Shown here one piece after another: positions 1 to 7,469 of a DNA stretch of 64,000 nt. Origin of the DNA: RYN-230 sp963717125 (lineage in GTDB: Bacteria > Actinomycetota > Actinomycetes > Streptosporangiales > Streptosporangiaceae); NCBI GenBank assembly GCA_963717125.1, contig CAVQVG010000007.1, positions 806,001 to 870,000 of the forward strand, written 5' to 3'. Position 1 is the first letter of the stretch; each line of letters begins with the position of its first letter. The notes beneath the pieces are model-generated. The model searched no databases, was not told the DNA's origin, and saw only the letters and a program-made list of their open reading frames with translations. A program made the position numbers and the translations under genes.

Positions 1-283
1 TCATCGCGGCCAGCAGCAGCGACCGCACCGGTTCGATGCCGCCGATCACCTCGATCACGATGTCCACGTCCGGCCGGGTGACCAGGGCCATGGAGTCGCC
101 GGTGAGCAGGCGGGGATCTATCGGCACCGCGCGGCTGCGGCCGGGCAGGCGCACCGCCACCCCGACCACCTCGAGGCGGGCGCCGATCCGCGCGGCCAGG
201 TCGTCCGCCTGCTGGCCGAGCAGGCGGAACACCTCCGAGCCCACTGTGCCGCAGCCCAGCAGGGCTACCTTCAGCGTCCGCAC
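1..283 (-). CDS. hom: homoserine dehydrogenase, N-terminal part
   Basis: NADP-linked reduction of aspartate semialdehyde to homoserine, the branch point to threonine and methionine. Only the first 94 or so residues are in the window; the gene runs off the left edge. The protein opens with the Rossmann fingerprint GCGTVGSEV at residues 11-19, and DVDIVIEVIGG at about residues 73-83 matches the family segment after the nucleotide-binding fold. I chose the GTG at 283 because GAGAGGAGAG lies 7 bases upstream and the family starts just before the beta-strand leading into the glycine motif. It follows lysA on the same strand after 76 bases, the usual actinomycete lysA-hom order. Confidence 0.93.
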   Translation of the reverse strand, partial: MRTLKVALLGCGTVGSEVFRLLGQQADDLAARIGARLEVVGVAVRLPGRSRAVPIDPRLLTGDSMALVTRPDVDIVIEVIGGIEPVRSLLLAAM

Positions 284-328
284 GACGGCCGCTCTCCTCT
301 CACCCGGCGCTGCCCGCTGGGCTGCATC

Positions 329-364
329 GTGCGCTGCACCGTGCGCTGCACCGTGCGCTTCACC
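329..364. repeat. 12-base tandem repeat, three copies
   Basis: Unit GTGCGCTGCACC, three copies in a row, the last with one changed base. It lies between lysA and hom and runs into the lysA stop codon (360-362). No function is evident; it may be slippage DNA or a weak hairpin in the lysA-hom transcript. Confidence 0.7.
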
Positions 365-1772
365 CTGCGTCCAGCCGGAGCAGATCCTCGATAGTCTCCC
401 GGCGCACCAGCAGCCGGGCCGCGCCGTCCCGGACGGACACCACGGCCGGCCTCCCGATGTGGTTGTAGTTGCTGGCCATCGACCGGCAGTACGCACCGGT
501 GGCGGCCACCGCGAGCAGGTCGCCGGGGACCAGATCGGACGGCAGGTAGCAGTCCCGGACCACGATGTCCCCGCTCTCGCAGTGCCGGCCAACGACCCGG
601 GACAGCATCCCCGCCGCCGCCGACTCCCGGGACGCCAGCACGGTGGTGTACTCCGCGTCGTACAGCGCGGTGCGGATGTTGTCGCTCATCCCGCCGTCCA
701 CGCTCACGTAGCTGCGCAGCCCGTCCACGTCCTTGACCGTCCCGACCTCGTACAGCGTAACGGTGCCAGGCCCGGCGATGGCGCGCCCCGGCTCGACCGT
801 GAGCCTGGGCACCGGCAGCCCCGCGCTGGCGCACTGGGCCCGCACGATCTCGTTCAAGTGCTGCGCGATGATCTTGATGTCGGCTGGGTCGTCCTCGTCC
901 GTGTAGGCGATACCCAGCCCGCCGCCCAGGTTGAGCTCGCGGATCGCCGTCCCGTGCTCGTCGCGGATCGCGGCGGCCAGGCCGAGCACCCGGCGGGCGG
1001 CCATCTCGAAGCCGTCGGTGTCGAAGATCTGCGACCCGATATGCGAGTGCAGGCCGGCCAGGTCCAGGCCCGGACAGGCCAGCACCCGGCGGACCGCCTC
1101 GGCCGCCGCCCCGGAGGACAGCGAGAAGCCGAACTTCTGGTCGTCGTGCGCGGTGGCCACGAACTCGTGGGTGTGCGCCTCGACCCCGGTGGTCACCCGG
1201 ACCAGGACGCTCGGCCGCCGGGCGGGCTGCGTGGTCACGCTGGTGACGTCCGGCTCGGTCAGGTAGGCCAGCCGGGCGATCTCCTCGAAGGAGTCCACCA
1301 CGATGTGGCCCACACCCACGTCCAGCGCCCGGGTCAGTTCGCTGGTCAGCTTGTTGCTGCCGTGCAGCGTGATCTGGCCGGCGGGCACCCCGGCCTGCAG
1401 CGCCACCTCCAGCTCGCCGCCGGTGCACACGTCCACGCCCAGGCCCTCGTCGGCCACCCAGCGCAGCACGCCCCGGCAGCAGAACGCCTTGGCCGCGTAG
1501 AACACCCCAGCCGCCTCGCCGAACGCCTCCCGGTAGCCACGGCAGCGCAGCCGGAAGTCGTCTTCGTCGGTGATGAACAACGGGGTGCCGAACTCGGCGG
1601 CCAGGTCCCGCACGTCCAGGCCGCCGATGGTGAACACGCCACCGGCCCGCTGCGCGGTCCGCGGCCAGATGGCCGGGTCCAGCGCGTTCAGCTCGCGCGG
1701 CGGCGTCGGTGGGTGCTCCGCGGGCAACTGGTCGGCGTGGCGCGGGCCGGCGGGGTGGGCGACACGGCTCAT
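360..1772 (-). CDS. lysA: diaminopimelate decarboxylase
   Basis: PLP-dependent decarboxylation of meso-diaminopimelate to L-lysine, the last step of the pathway. The 470-residue product has the fold type III alanine-racemase-like barrel. FYAAKAFCC near residue 95 holds the Schiff-base lysine, HSHIGSQ is the conserved substrate/PLP loop, LNLGGGLGI is the phosphate-binding glycine loop, EPGRAIAGP follows, and the C-terminal half carries CESGDI and the closing GAYCRSMASNYN motif. Length is normal for the family. The ATG start has AAGGAAG 5 bases upstream. It sits between the nrtL-like gene and hom on one strand, consistent with an aspartate-family operon. Confidence 0.97.
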   Translation of the reverse strand: MSRVAHPAGPRHADQLPAEHPPTPPRELNALDPAIWPRTAQRAGGVFTIGGLDVRDLAAEFGTPLFITDEDDFRLRCRGYREAFGEAAGVFYAAKAFCCRGVLRWVADEGLGVDVCTGGELEVALQAGVPAGQITLHGSNKLTSELTRALDVGVGHIVVDSFEEIARLAYLTEPDVTSVTTQPARRPSVLVRVTTGVEAHTHEFVATAHDDQKFGFSLSSGAAAEAVRRVLACPGLDLAGLHSHIGSQIFDTDGFEMAARRVLGLAAAIRDEHGTAIRELNLGGGLGIAYTDEDDPADIKIIAQHLNEIVRAQCASAGLPVPRLTVEPGRAIAGPGTVTLYEVGTVKDVDGLRSYVSVDGGMSDNIRTALYDAEYTTVLASRESAAAGMLSRVVGRHCESGDIVVRDCYLPSDLVPGDLLAVAATGAYCRSMASNYNHIGRPAVVSVRDGAARLLVRRETIEDLLRLDAG

Positions 1773-1812
1773 CGGGCTTCCTTGCTGGTCGGTTGTGGTC
1801 GGTCTGGCTGGC

Positions 1813-1880
1813 GTTGCACTGTCTGGCTAGTTGCACTGTCTGGCTAGTTGCACTGTCTGGCTAGTTGCGCTGTCCGGCTA
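1813..1880. repeat. 17-base tandem repeat, four copies, over the nrtL stop
   Basis: Unit GTTGCACTGTCTGGCTA repeated four times; the fourth copy has two changes. The CTA ending the last unit is the complement of the TAG stop of the gene at 1878-3092, so the array seems to have grown from the 3' end of that gene into the lysA leader. Confidence 0.8.
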
Positions 1881-3092
1881 GACGCCGCCGGGCGCGGCCA
1901 CGCCGAGCAGCCCGAGGCCGGTGCCGAGCACGGTCCGCGCCGCGTCGGCCAGCACCAGCCTGGCCTGCCGGAGCGGCTGGTCCGAGCCGGGCGGCGGGTC
2001 GGGCTCGGGCGGCGGGTCGGGCTCGGGCAGCGGGTCGGGCCCGGGCCACCGGTCGGGCTCGGGCGGGAACGCGCCGGGCTGGCTGAGCGGGCAGAATTCT
2101 TGCCAGTCCAGGTACCTTCCGGTCAGGTCTTCGAGGTAGGCGGCCAGCCCGTGCGGCTGGCCGCGGCGCGCCGCCCCGGCCACCCGTTCTGGCAGCCAGG
2201 ACATCGCGTCGAGCAGCGTCTGCTCGCGTGGGTGGGCGAGCAGCCGCGGCTGGAACTGGGCCACGTCCGCCGCTGGCAGGCCGAGGTCAGCGGACTGCCG
2301 GAGGATGGACGCAGCGTGCGCATGCGCGTACCGGACAGCATAGAAGGGGTTGCCCAGATGCTGCGCGGCCGCGCCGCGCGGATCGATGGCCCGGATGTGG
2401 CGCTCCAGGCCGGCGCCGCTGAGCCCGGCCCGGCTGGGCCCGGCCCGGCTCGGCACGGCCCCGCTGGGTACGGCCCGGCTGAGCGCGTACCGGATGGCGT
2501 CTAGGCCGGCGAACGCCACGGCCGCAGCGACCACGCCCGGCTCACTGGGTGCGGACCCGTCCGGCGGATCCGTCCAGGTGACCTCGGCCCCCGCCGCGCC
2601 GGACAGCCGGCCAGCCAGTTCCGCGGCCAGCCGCCGCCAGGCCTCGTCCCAGCTGCCCGCGGCGGCCAGCACGATCCCGGCCGGGGCGGCCACCGTGGTT
2701 CCGCGCAGCGCGTCGCTGCGCGCGCAGGCCGCGCCCGCCTGGCTGATCCGGGCGGCCAGCCGACCTAGCGCCTCTTGGGTGACGGTGAGAGACAAGTACC
2801 CCGGCCCGGTGACCGAGGCGCGGCAGATGCCAGCCGCCGCCCCGTCGTGGGTGAGCCGGGCCGCGAGCACCGCGGCGATGTGGGCGGGGTCGCCCGGCGA
2901 CCGGCTGGCCAGCAGGAACGGGATCGTGGTGGCGTAGCTGCCCGGGCCGCCACCCGCCGTGGCCGGGACGGGACGCCAGCTGCCGGCCAGCGCGATCGCG
3001 CCGCCAGGCAGCGGGGGTCCGGCCAGCTCACCGGCGGCGCGGGCCGCGTCGGCCGCCGCGGCCACGGCCGCGCTGAGCTCGCCGGTAATCAC
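1878..3092 (-). CDS. nrtL: ArgS-related DALR anticodon-binding protein (NrtL-like)
   Basis: Orphan relative of arginyl-tRNA synthetase. The last third carries the DALR anticodon-binding fold: NPFYAVRYAHAHAASILRQ near residue 250 matches the ArgS segment usually written NPVYYVQYAHAR. The first 200 residues do not show the catalytic HIGH and KMSKS signatures, so aminoacylation is not expected. Actinomycetes commonly carry such a protein beside lysA, where full argS can also sit; the exact role is unknown. Two low-complexity stretches (VPSG/AGPS repeats near 210-228 and PEPDPPPEPD near 350-370) come from short DNA repeats. Start is a GTG without a clear ribosome site, so the N-terminus is uncertain. 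Confidence 0.8.
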   Translation of the reverse strand: MITGELSAAVAAAADAARAAGELAGPPLPGGAIALAGSWRPVPATAGGGPGSYATTIPFLLASRSPGDPAHIAAVLAARLTHDGAAAGICRASVTGPGYLSLTVTQEALGRLAARISQAGAACARSDALRGTTVAAPAGIVLAAAGSWDEAWRRLAAELAGRLSGAAGAEVTWTDPPDGSAPSEPGVVAAAVAFAGLDAIRYALSRAVPSGAVPSRAGPSRAGLSGAGLERHIRAIDPRGAAAQHLGNPFYAVRYAHAHAASILRQSADLGLPAADVAQFQPRLLAHPREQTLLDAMSWLPERVAGAARRGQPHGLAAYLEDLTGRYLDWQEFCPLSQPGAFPPEPDRWPGPDPLPEPDPPPEPDPPPGSDQPLRQARLVLADAARTVLGTGLGLLGVAAPGGV

Positions 3093-3127
3093 TCAGAGAA
3101 GGGTATCCGGGCTGGCCCGGGGTGCCC

Positions 3128-3559
3128 TCAGGCTTTCTCCGGCCGTCCCCCGGCCGCGTCATCAGCCGCCTGGTCGGCCGGCTCCCCGGCCGCCAGCTCG
3201 CGGACCACCCGGATCATCTCGCCCGGGTCGAACGGCTTGGTCAGGTAGGCGTTGACGCCGATCTCCCGGCCGCGGCTCTTGTCGTCCTCCTGGGCCCGCG
3301 CGGTGATCAGCACCACCCGGATCTTGCTGGTCTGCGGGTTGCGCCGGAGCTGCCCCGCGGTCACCCAGCCATCCAGCCGAGGCATCATCACGTCGAGCGT
3401 GATGACGTCTGGGTCGATCGCGGTGACCTTGTCCAGGCAATCCTGGCCGTCCACCGCGGTCGCCACGTCGAACCCTTCCAGGGTGAGGTTGACGGCGATG
3501 AGCTGACGAATTACCTCGTCGTCGTCCACCACGAGTACGCGTCCCAGAGCCTCCGCCAC
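3128..3559 (-). CDS. stand-alone response regulator receiver protein
   Basis: A 143-residue CheY-like protein with one receiver domain and no output domain. The acidic pair is at D12-D13, the phospho-acceptor D56 lies in TLDVMMP, T86 follows beta-4 and K108 lies in YLTKPFD, so all switch residues are present. The last 20 residues are a charged disordered tail. No histidine kinase is adjacent, so its partner is elsewhere. Start is GTG. It lies 35 bases upstream of nrtL on the same strand and may share its transcript. Confidence 0.92.
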   Translation of the reverse strand: MAEALGRVLVVDDDEVIRQLIAVNLTLEGFDVATAVDGQDCLDKVTAIDPDVITLDVMMPRLDGWVTAGQLRRNPQTSKIRVVLITARAQEDDKSRGREIGVNAYLTKPFDPGEMIRVVRELAAGEPADQAADDAAGGRPEKA

Positions 3560-3690
3560 GCCGCGAGGCTAGCGCGTCCCGAGGACTTCCCGCGCCAACA
3601 CGCCGGACGCGTGGCCCGTTCAGCCGGGTGCGGCCAGGCACGTTGGTTCCAGAGCGACGTCCCGTGCTGGTACTCTTTTTCCGTCCTAGA

Positions 3691-3762
3691 GCCCCCGTAG
3701 CTCAGGGGATAGAGCACCGCCCTCCGGAGGCGGGTGCGCACGTTCGAATCGTGTCGGGGGCG
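3691..3762 (+). tRNA. tRNA-Arg (anticodon CCG)
   Basis: Folds as a full cloverleaf: acceptor GCCCCCG pairs with CGGGGGC (3755-3761), D stem GCTC/GAGC, anticodon stem CCGCC/GGCGG around loop CTCCGGA with anticodon CCG at 3724-3726, four-base variable loop, T stem GCACG/CGTGT around TTCGAAT, discriminator G at 3762. CCA is not encoded. It reads CGG, a frequent arginine codon in such GC-rich genomes. Confidence 0.97.
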
Positions 3763-4125
3763 CCTCTCAGATCATCCGGAACCCCGCCTGACCAGCGGAT
3801 CTTTGTTCCCACGTGAGTTCGATCACATGCAGCCGCATGCCGGGAGCATAGTCACCCTCTCCGACGCCCAGGGTTCACAACGCGGCTCCCTCAGTTCCGC
3901 TCGCCTTACCCGAGTTCAGGGCGAGGCGCCCTCGCGCGACCGCCCCCAACGACCACCGGCCCGCGGCAGTGTCAGGCCACCGTTCGCGAGACAGCAGCAA
4001 GAGGCGTTCGTAACCCTCTTTGCCGCCCCGGATCACATACCGCTCCACCGGCGATGCTACCGAGCATGACCTGCGGGAGTTGCGTCCGGCAAGGTGTACC
4101 GGCCGGCCTGGTGACGGGCATGGCG
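3763..4125. other. no gene recognised downstream of tRNA-Arg
   Basis: About 360 bases without a convincing reading frame. Frames present have mixed codon use and no recognisable motif. I see no integrase, no repeat of the tRNA 3' end and no clear attachment site here. Confidence 0.5.
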
Positions 4126-4593
4126 TAGGCGGGTAAGGCGGCCACCGCGTGATCCTTCGCTAGTGTCAACGCCAGCCGTCGCAGCACCGGACACCCCTGC
4201 CTGATTTCCGCATCAGGGCCTATTCGGCATCTGCTGTGCCGTATCAGGGGAAGGCTGTTCGCCATAGTCCTTGCTATCTCAGTCTTGATCGCGATTCCCC
4301 GGCAGGCGTACCCCACGCTCGGCGTCGAGTTGATCGTTCTCGCCGTGATCACCGGTGCGGGCACCCACATTCTGGACCGGCGCGCGCAGGGCGAGCGGAG
4401 TAATCAGGCGATCGCGCCCGTACTCGAGGCTGTAACTCCCACCACGATCACCTCGTTGCTGCTGCTGGCTGCCGGCCTGGTCCTGGCCCTCGGAGTGCAC
4501 GCAGGACTCTACGTCCTCGTTGGGCCGGTATTCGTAGCTCTTGCTGGCGGCGTCACGAGCGCCTGGCTGCTCCTAACCAAGATCACGGAATAG
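4126..4593 (+). pseudogene. decayed small membrane protein gene
   Basis: The open part from the TTG at 4285 gives 102 residues with two or three membrane segments (VELIVLAVITGAG; TSLLLLAAGLVLALGV; YVLVGPVFVALAGGV). In the same frame hydrophobic coding continues upstream (RLFAIVLAISVLIAI) with no start codon, and further back AATA, a TGA at 4150 and SFASVNASR resemble the first helix of a common actinomycete membrane family (pattern GAAAALxGLxFVSVSxN). I read this as a gene that has lost its start and gained a stop. GC at third positions is lower than in neighbours. A short functional protein from the TTG cannot be excluded. Confidence 0.5.
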
Positions 4594-4638
4594 TTCTCAC
4601 GCTCACCGTCTTCTGCCACGTGACGGTCGCCGCGGGCA

Positions 4639-5055
4639 TCAGCCCTGGAGCGTGATCACCACGCCGGTGTCCGCATAGGGAAAGGGGCCTTTGCCCAGGT
4701 GTCGCAAACGGTCCATCAGCCGGCTGATTGGCACCATCAGGCCGTACTTGGCCTTCACCCTGGACGTGATCGTCTCGAAGTCCGGACCGGAGGTCACCAG
4801 CTCAACGGTGCCGGTCACCGGCGTGGTGCCGGCTTTGACCCGGCCTCGGACGTCGCTCGGCTGCAGTGTCACGCTCGGGTTGTTCCGTAGCCGCTTGGCC
4901 TTGCCGGAGGCCGAGGAGGTCAAGACACCGACCTGGCCGCCGTCGAGCGGGACGATCCAGGTCGCCGTCGCGACCGCCACGCCCGTCTTGCGGAAGGTGG
5001 CCACGGACACGTACTTCTCCTGCGAGATCGTCTGTCCGGGGTTGCTGCCAGTCAT
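4639..5055 (-). CDS. PPOX-class (F420- or flavin-dependent) oxidoreductase
   Basis: A 138-residue split-barrel protein of the pyridoxamine-phosphate-oxidase-like superfamily. KYVSVATFRKTGVAVATATW at residues 14-33 is the typical opening strand pair, and KAKRLRNNPSVTLQPSDVRG matches the cofactor phosphate-binding region seen in actinobacterial F420-dependent members. The substrate is not predictable. It is the last gene of a leftward set, 106 bases behind the ECF sigma gene, and may be a target or a member of that operon. ATG start with AGAGGAAAAGG upstream. Confidence 0.85.
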   Translation of the reverse strand: MTGSNPGQTISQEKYVSVATFRKTGVAVATATWIVPLDGGQVGVLTSSASGKAKRLRNNPSVTLQPSDVRGRVKAGTTPVTGTVELVTSGPDFETITSRVKAKYGLMVPISRLMDRLRHLGKGPFPYADTGVVITLQG

Positions 5056-5161
5056 GTCCTTTTCCTCTCTAAGTAATGTGATCTCTCCGAGATCGGGATC
5101 TGGGTTCGGTGAAGGGACGAACGGCGAAACCAGTAGAGGACACCTGCAGCCCTGGAATTTG

Positions 5162-6424
5162 TCAGGCGGGCTCGGACCTCACGTCGAGGAGACGGGACAG
5201 AAGCAGCCGCCGTTCTCCCTCGGTGGGCGCCAACGCGGCGGCGGTTTCCAGCTCCTCGGCGGCCTCTGCCGTCCGGCCAAGCCGTCGCAGGTTGTCGGCC
5301 AGTGCGGCGTGCCAGAGATGGGACCGCTCCATGCCGACGATGGCCCCTAGCGCAGCAAGCCCGTATTGCGGCCCGTCGCGCTCCGTGATCGCAACGGCCC
5401 GGTTGAGCGCCACCACTGGGTTGGCTGCGACCGACCCGAGCAGGTCGTAGAGCTCGATGATCCGATCCCAGTCCGTCTCGGCCCAGCTCGTAGCGGTGGA
5501 GTGAGCCGCAGCCAGGTGAGCCTGAAGCTGGTAAGGCCCCGCCTTACCACCCGACCAGCTGACAGCTCTTTGCAACCACCGAGATCCTTCCGCAATGGCT
5601 TCTCGGTTCCATCGATCGCGGTCCTGATTGGCGAGGGTCACGACGTGGCCCTCGGCGTCGCTTCGCGCCGGAGTGCGAGCTGAGGTGAACAACAACAGAG
5701 CCAGCAAAGACAGCACCTCGGGCTCGTCGGGCATCAACTCCACCAGCAATCGGGCCAGGCGAACGGCTTCGGCCTCCAGATCCACCCGGGCCACCGAGTC
5801 CCCGCCGGTTGGGGCGTGGGCCTCGGTGGCGATCAGGTACACCACGGCCAGCACCGCGGCCAGACGATCGGGGAGCTCCGCGTCGGAGGGAATGACATAA
5901 GGGATGCGCGCGGTGGCGATCTTGGACCTGCCCCGCACCAGGCGCTTGGCCATGGTGGCCTCGGGCACCAAGAAGGCTCGGGCGATGGCATCAACTTCGA
6001 GGCGGGCCAGCGTGCGCAAGGCCAAGGCCACCTGGGCCTCTCGGCTGAGAGCGGGGTGGCAACAGGTGAAGATGAGGCGCAGCATGTCGTCTCGCAACTG
6101 GCTCTCGGTCTCCATCGCGTCGATCACCTCCTCTATCTCGTCTTTCGCGCGCTCCGTTCCCCATCGGTACGCCGCGGTCTCCTTGCCCGCTCTGGCCGAC
6201 TCCCGTCTTAGGAGATCGAGCGCCTTGCGCCGTGCCACCACGGTCAGCCACGCCCGGGGGTTGTCCGGGATTCCCGAAGCGGGCCAAGCTTCCAGAGCGG
6301 CGATCGTGGCCTCGGAGAGGGCGTCCTCGGCCACCGGCAAGTCGCCGAGGTAGCGGACCAGGGTGGCGAGCACTCTCGGGCCTTCCTCCCTGAGCACCTT
6401 GACCAGGGCGGCGCTGGCGTCCAT
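5162..6424 (-). CDS. ECF RNA polymerase sigma factor, ECF42-like with C-terminal TPR region
   Basis: 420 residues, twice the size of a minimal ECF sigma. Region 2 lies near residues 10-75 (YLGDLPVAEDALSEATIAAL), region 4 near 110-165 with the helix-turn-helix around LEVDAIARAFLVPEATMAKR, and a long helical C-terminus (about 190-420) carries TPR-like pairs ending NLRRLGRTAEAAEELETAAAL. This architecture plus an adjacent DGPF/YciI gene defines the ECF42 group, in which the C-terminal extension rather than a membrane anti-sigma factor controls activity; that mechanism is known for the group and not shown here. It starts 9 bases after the YciI gene. Confidence 0.92.
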   Translation of the reverse strand: MDASAALVKVLREEGPRVLATLVRYLGDLPVAEDALSEATIAALEAWPASGIPDNPRAWLTVVARRKALDLLRRESARAGKETAAYRWGTERAKDEIEEVIDAMETESQLRDDMLRLIFTCCHPALSREAQVALALRTLARLEVDAIARAFLVPEATMAKRLVRGRSKIATARIPYVIPSDAELPDRLAAVLAVVYLIATEAHAPTGGDSVARVDLEAEAVRLARLLVELMPDEPEVLSLLALLLFTSARTPARSDAEGHVVTLANQDRDRWNREAIAEGSRWLQRAVSWSGGKAGPYQLQAHLAAAHSTATSWAETDWDRIIELYDLLGSVAANPVVALNRAVAITERDGPQYGLAALGAIVGMERSHLWHAALADNLRRLGRTAEAAEELETAAALAPTEGERRLLLSRLLDVRSEPA

Positions 6425-6433
6425 AGGGGACGC

Positions 6434-6793
6434 CTAGGCGTGGTGTGGCGCGATCGGGCGGAGTTCGATCTTGCCCCTCCAAGCGGCCGGGATCTGGACC
6501 GCCCAGCCGATCGCCTCGTCAAGATCGGCCGTCTCCAGCACGAAGTAGCCGGCCAGGACCTCTTTTGCCTCCGCGTACGGACCGTCTGTCAACATCACGT
6601 CGCCGCCCCTGCCGCCCGAAACGGCGATGGTGGTCAACATCGTCACCGGGTGAAGCGCCTCACCGCCGCGCATCACCCCAGCTTCGGTAGCCCGCCGAGC
6701 GAACTCCGTGTACTCGGGAGAGAACTCGGTCTCGGGAGGCTCGTCCCAGTACCGGTCCCGGTCGTAATAACACAAAGCCACATACAGCGCCAT
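6434..6793 (-). CDS. YciI family (DGPF domain) protein
   Basis: 119 residues, a dimeric ferredoxin-like fold. MLTDGPYAEAKEVLAGYFVLE at about 62-82 is the DGPF-type signature (here DGPY), followed by the helix LDEAIGWAVQIPAAW. ECF42 sigma genes nearly always sit next to such a protein; its biochemical role is unresolved. Start ATG at 6793 with GGAAGGAAG upstream. It lies between the SgcJ-like gene and the sigma gene on one strand. Confidence 0.9.
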   Translation of the reverse strand: MALYVALCYYDRDRYWDEPPETEFSPEYTEFARRATEAGVMRGGEALHPVTMLTTIAVSGGRGGDVMLTDGPYAEAKEVLAGYFVLETADLDEAIGWAVQIPAAWRGKIELRPIAPHHA

Positions 6794-6836
6794 CGACAGA
6801 ACTTCCTTCCTCTACTCCGCGGATATCTAACGTCTA

Positions 6837-7115
6837 CTAGACGATCAAGGCTGTGCCCTCGTTGAGGAACCGGACGTCTTGGGGCTGGTCGATCACCCGC
6901 GATCCCTTGAGTGGGCCCGCGAACGCACCGGCCATGCTGCTCTGGATCTCTTGCCGGTCCTTCCTGTAGACGCCGGGCTGAACCACGCTGGCATCGTCCA
7001 GGTAGTCGGCCACGAACGCCTCGGCGTCGTTCGCCTCCCACGCCTCGCGCACGCCCTTGAGGACGCCGAGAACCGCCTGCTGATCCACCTTTGATCCAAT
7101 TGTCTTGCTTGTCAT
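6837..7115 (-). CDS. SgcJ/EcaC-like SnoaL-fold protein, C-terminally short
   Basis: 92 residues from the ATG at 7115, which begins the conserved MTSKTIGS leader. The NTF2-like cone fold is indicated by GVREAWEANDAEAFVADY and FNEGTALIV-type text (FLNEGTALIV here). Family members usually run another 35-45 residues to complete the sheet; here two stops (TAG TAG) follow directly after ALIV, so the last strands are missing. It may be a truncated, possibly non-functional copy. First gene of the sigma operon. Confidence 0.75.
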   Translation of the reverse strand: MTSKTIGSKVDQQAVLGVLKGVREAWEANDAEAFVADYLDDASVVQPGVYRKDRQEIQSSMAGAFAGPLKGSRVIDQPQDVRFLNEGTALIV

Positions 7116-7469
7116 GGATTTCCTCGTTTCTCTCCCCGGAGCGGCGATCGCCACTCGTCTGATAGACGGACGGGCCCGGTGACAGAGGACACCAGCCTCG
7201 CAGGAACCCTCGCGGACCTCGGCTTCACCGGACGCTTACAGGCTGGCGTGCTGCGAGGTGGCGGACTGGCAGCGGTTACGGCTGCCAGGACCGCTAGCTC
7301 ATTCCAGGAGAGCCGCACCCTTCTCAGTCCCGTGGGTTGGTGCGCGCTGTACGTGTTAGCCGTCGCCCGATCCGGCGTGACGTCCATTTGCCCGCTGCCG
7401 TTCTGGGGCACTCCCCTCCCTCCTTTCCTCTATTATTCAGGTTGTTTAGGATCCCTTGGGGAGGACGGC
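7116..7469. promoter_or_regulatory. divergent intergenic region
   Basis: Separates the leftward sigma operon from the rightward amidohydrolase. No gene is evident. An AT-richer patch at about 7425-7450 lies just before the amidohydrolase ribosome site (GGGGAGGA near 7459-7466). I could not fix promoter boxes with confidence. Confidence 0.4.

Noticed and set aside
36..1847. 603-residue frame on the plus strand
   Set aside because: Antisense to lysA; rich in Arg, Gly, Ala and Pro without any family motif, as expected from the complement of GC-rich coding DNA.
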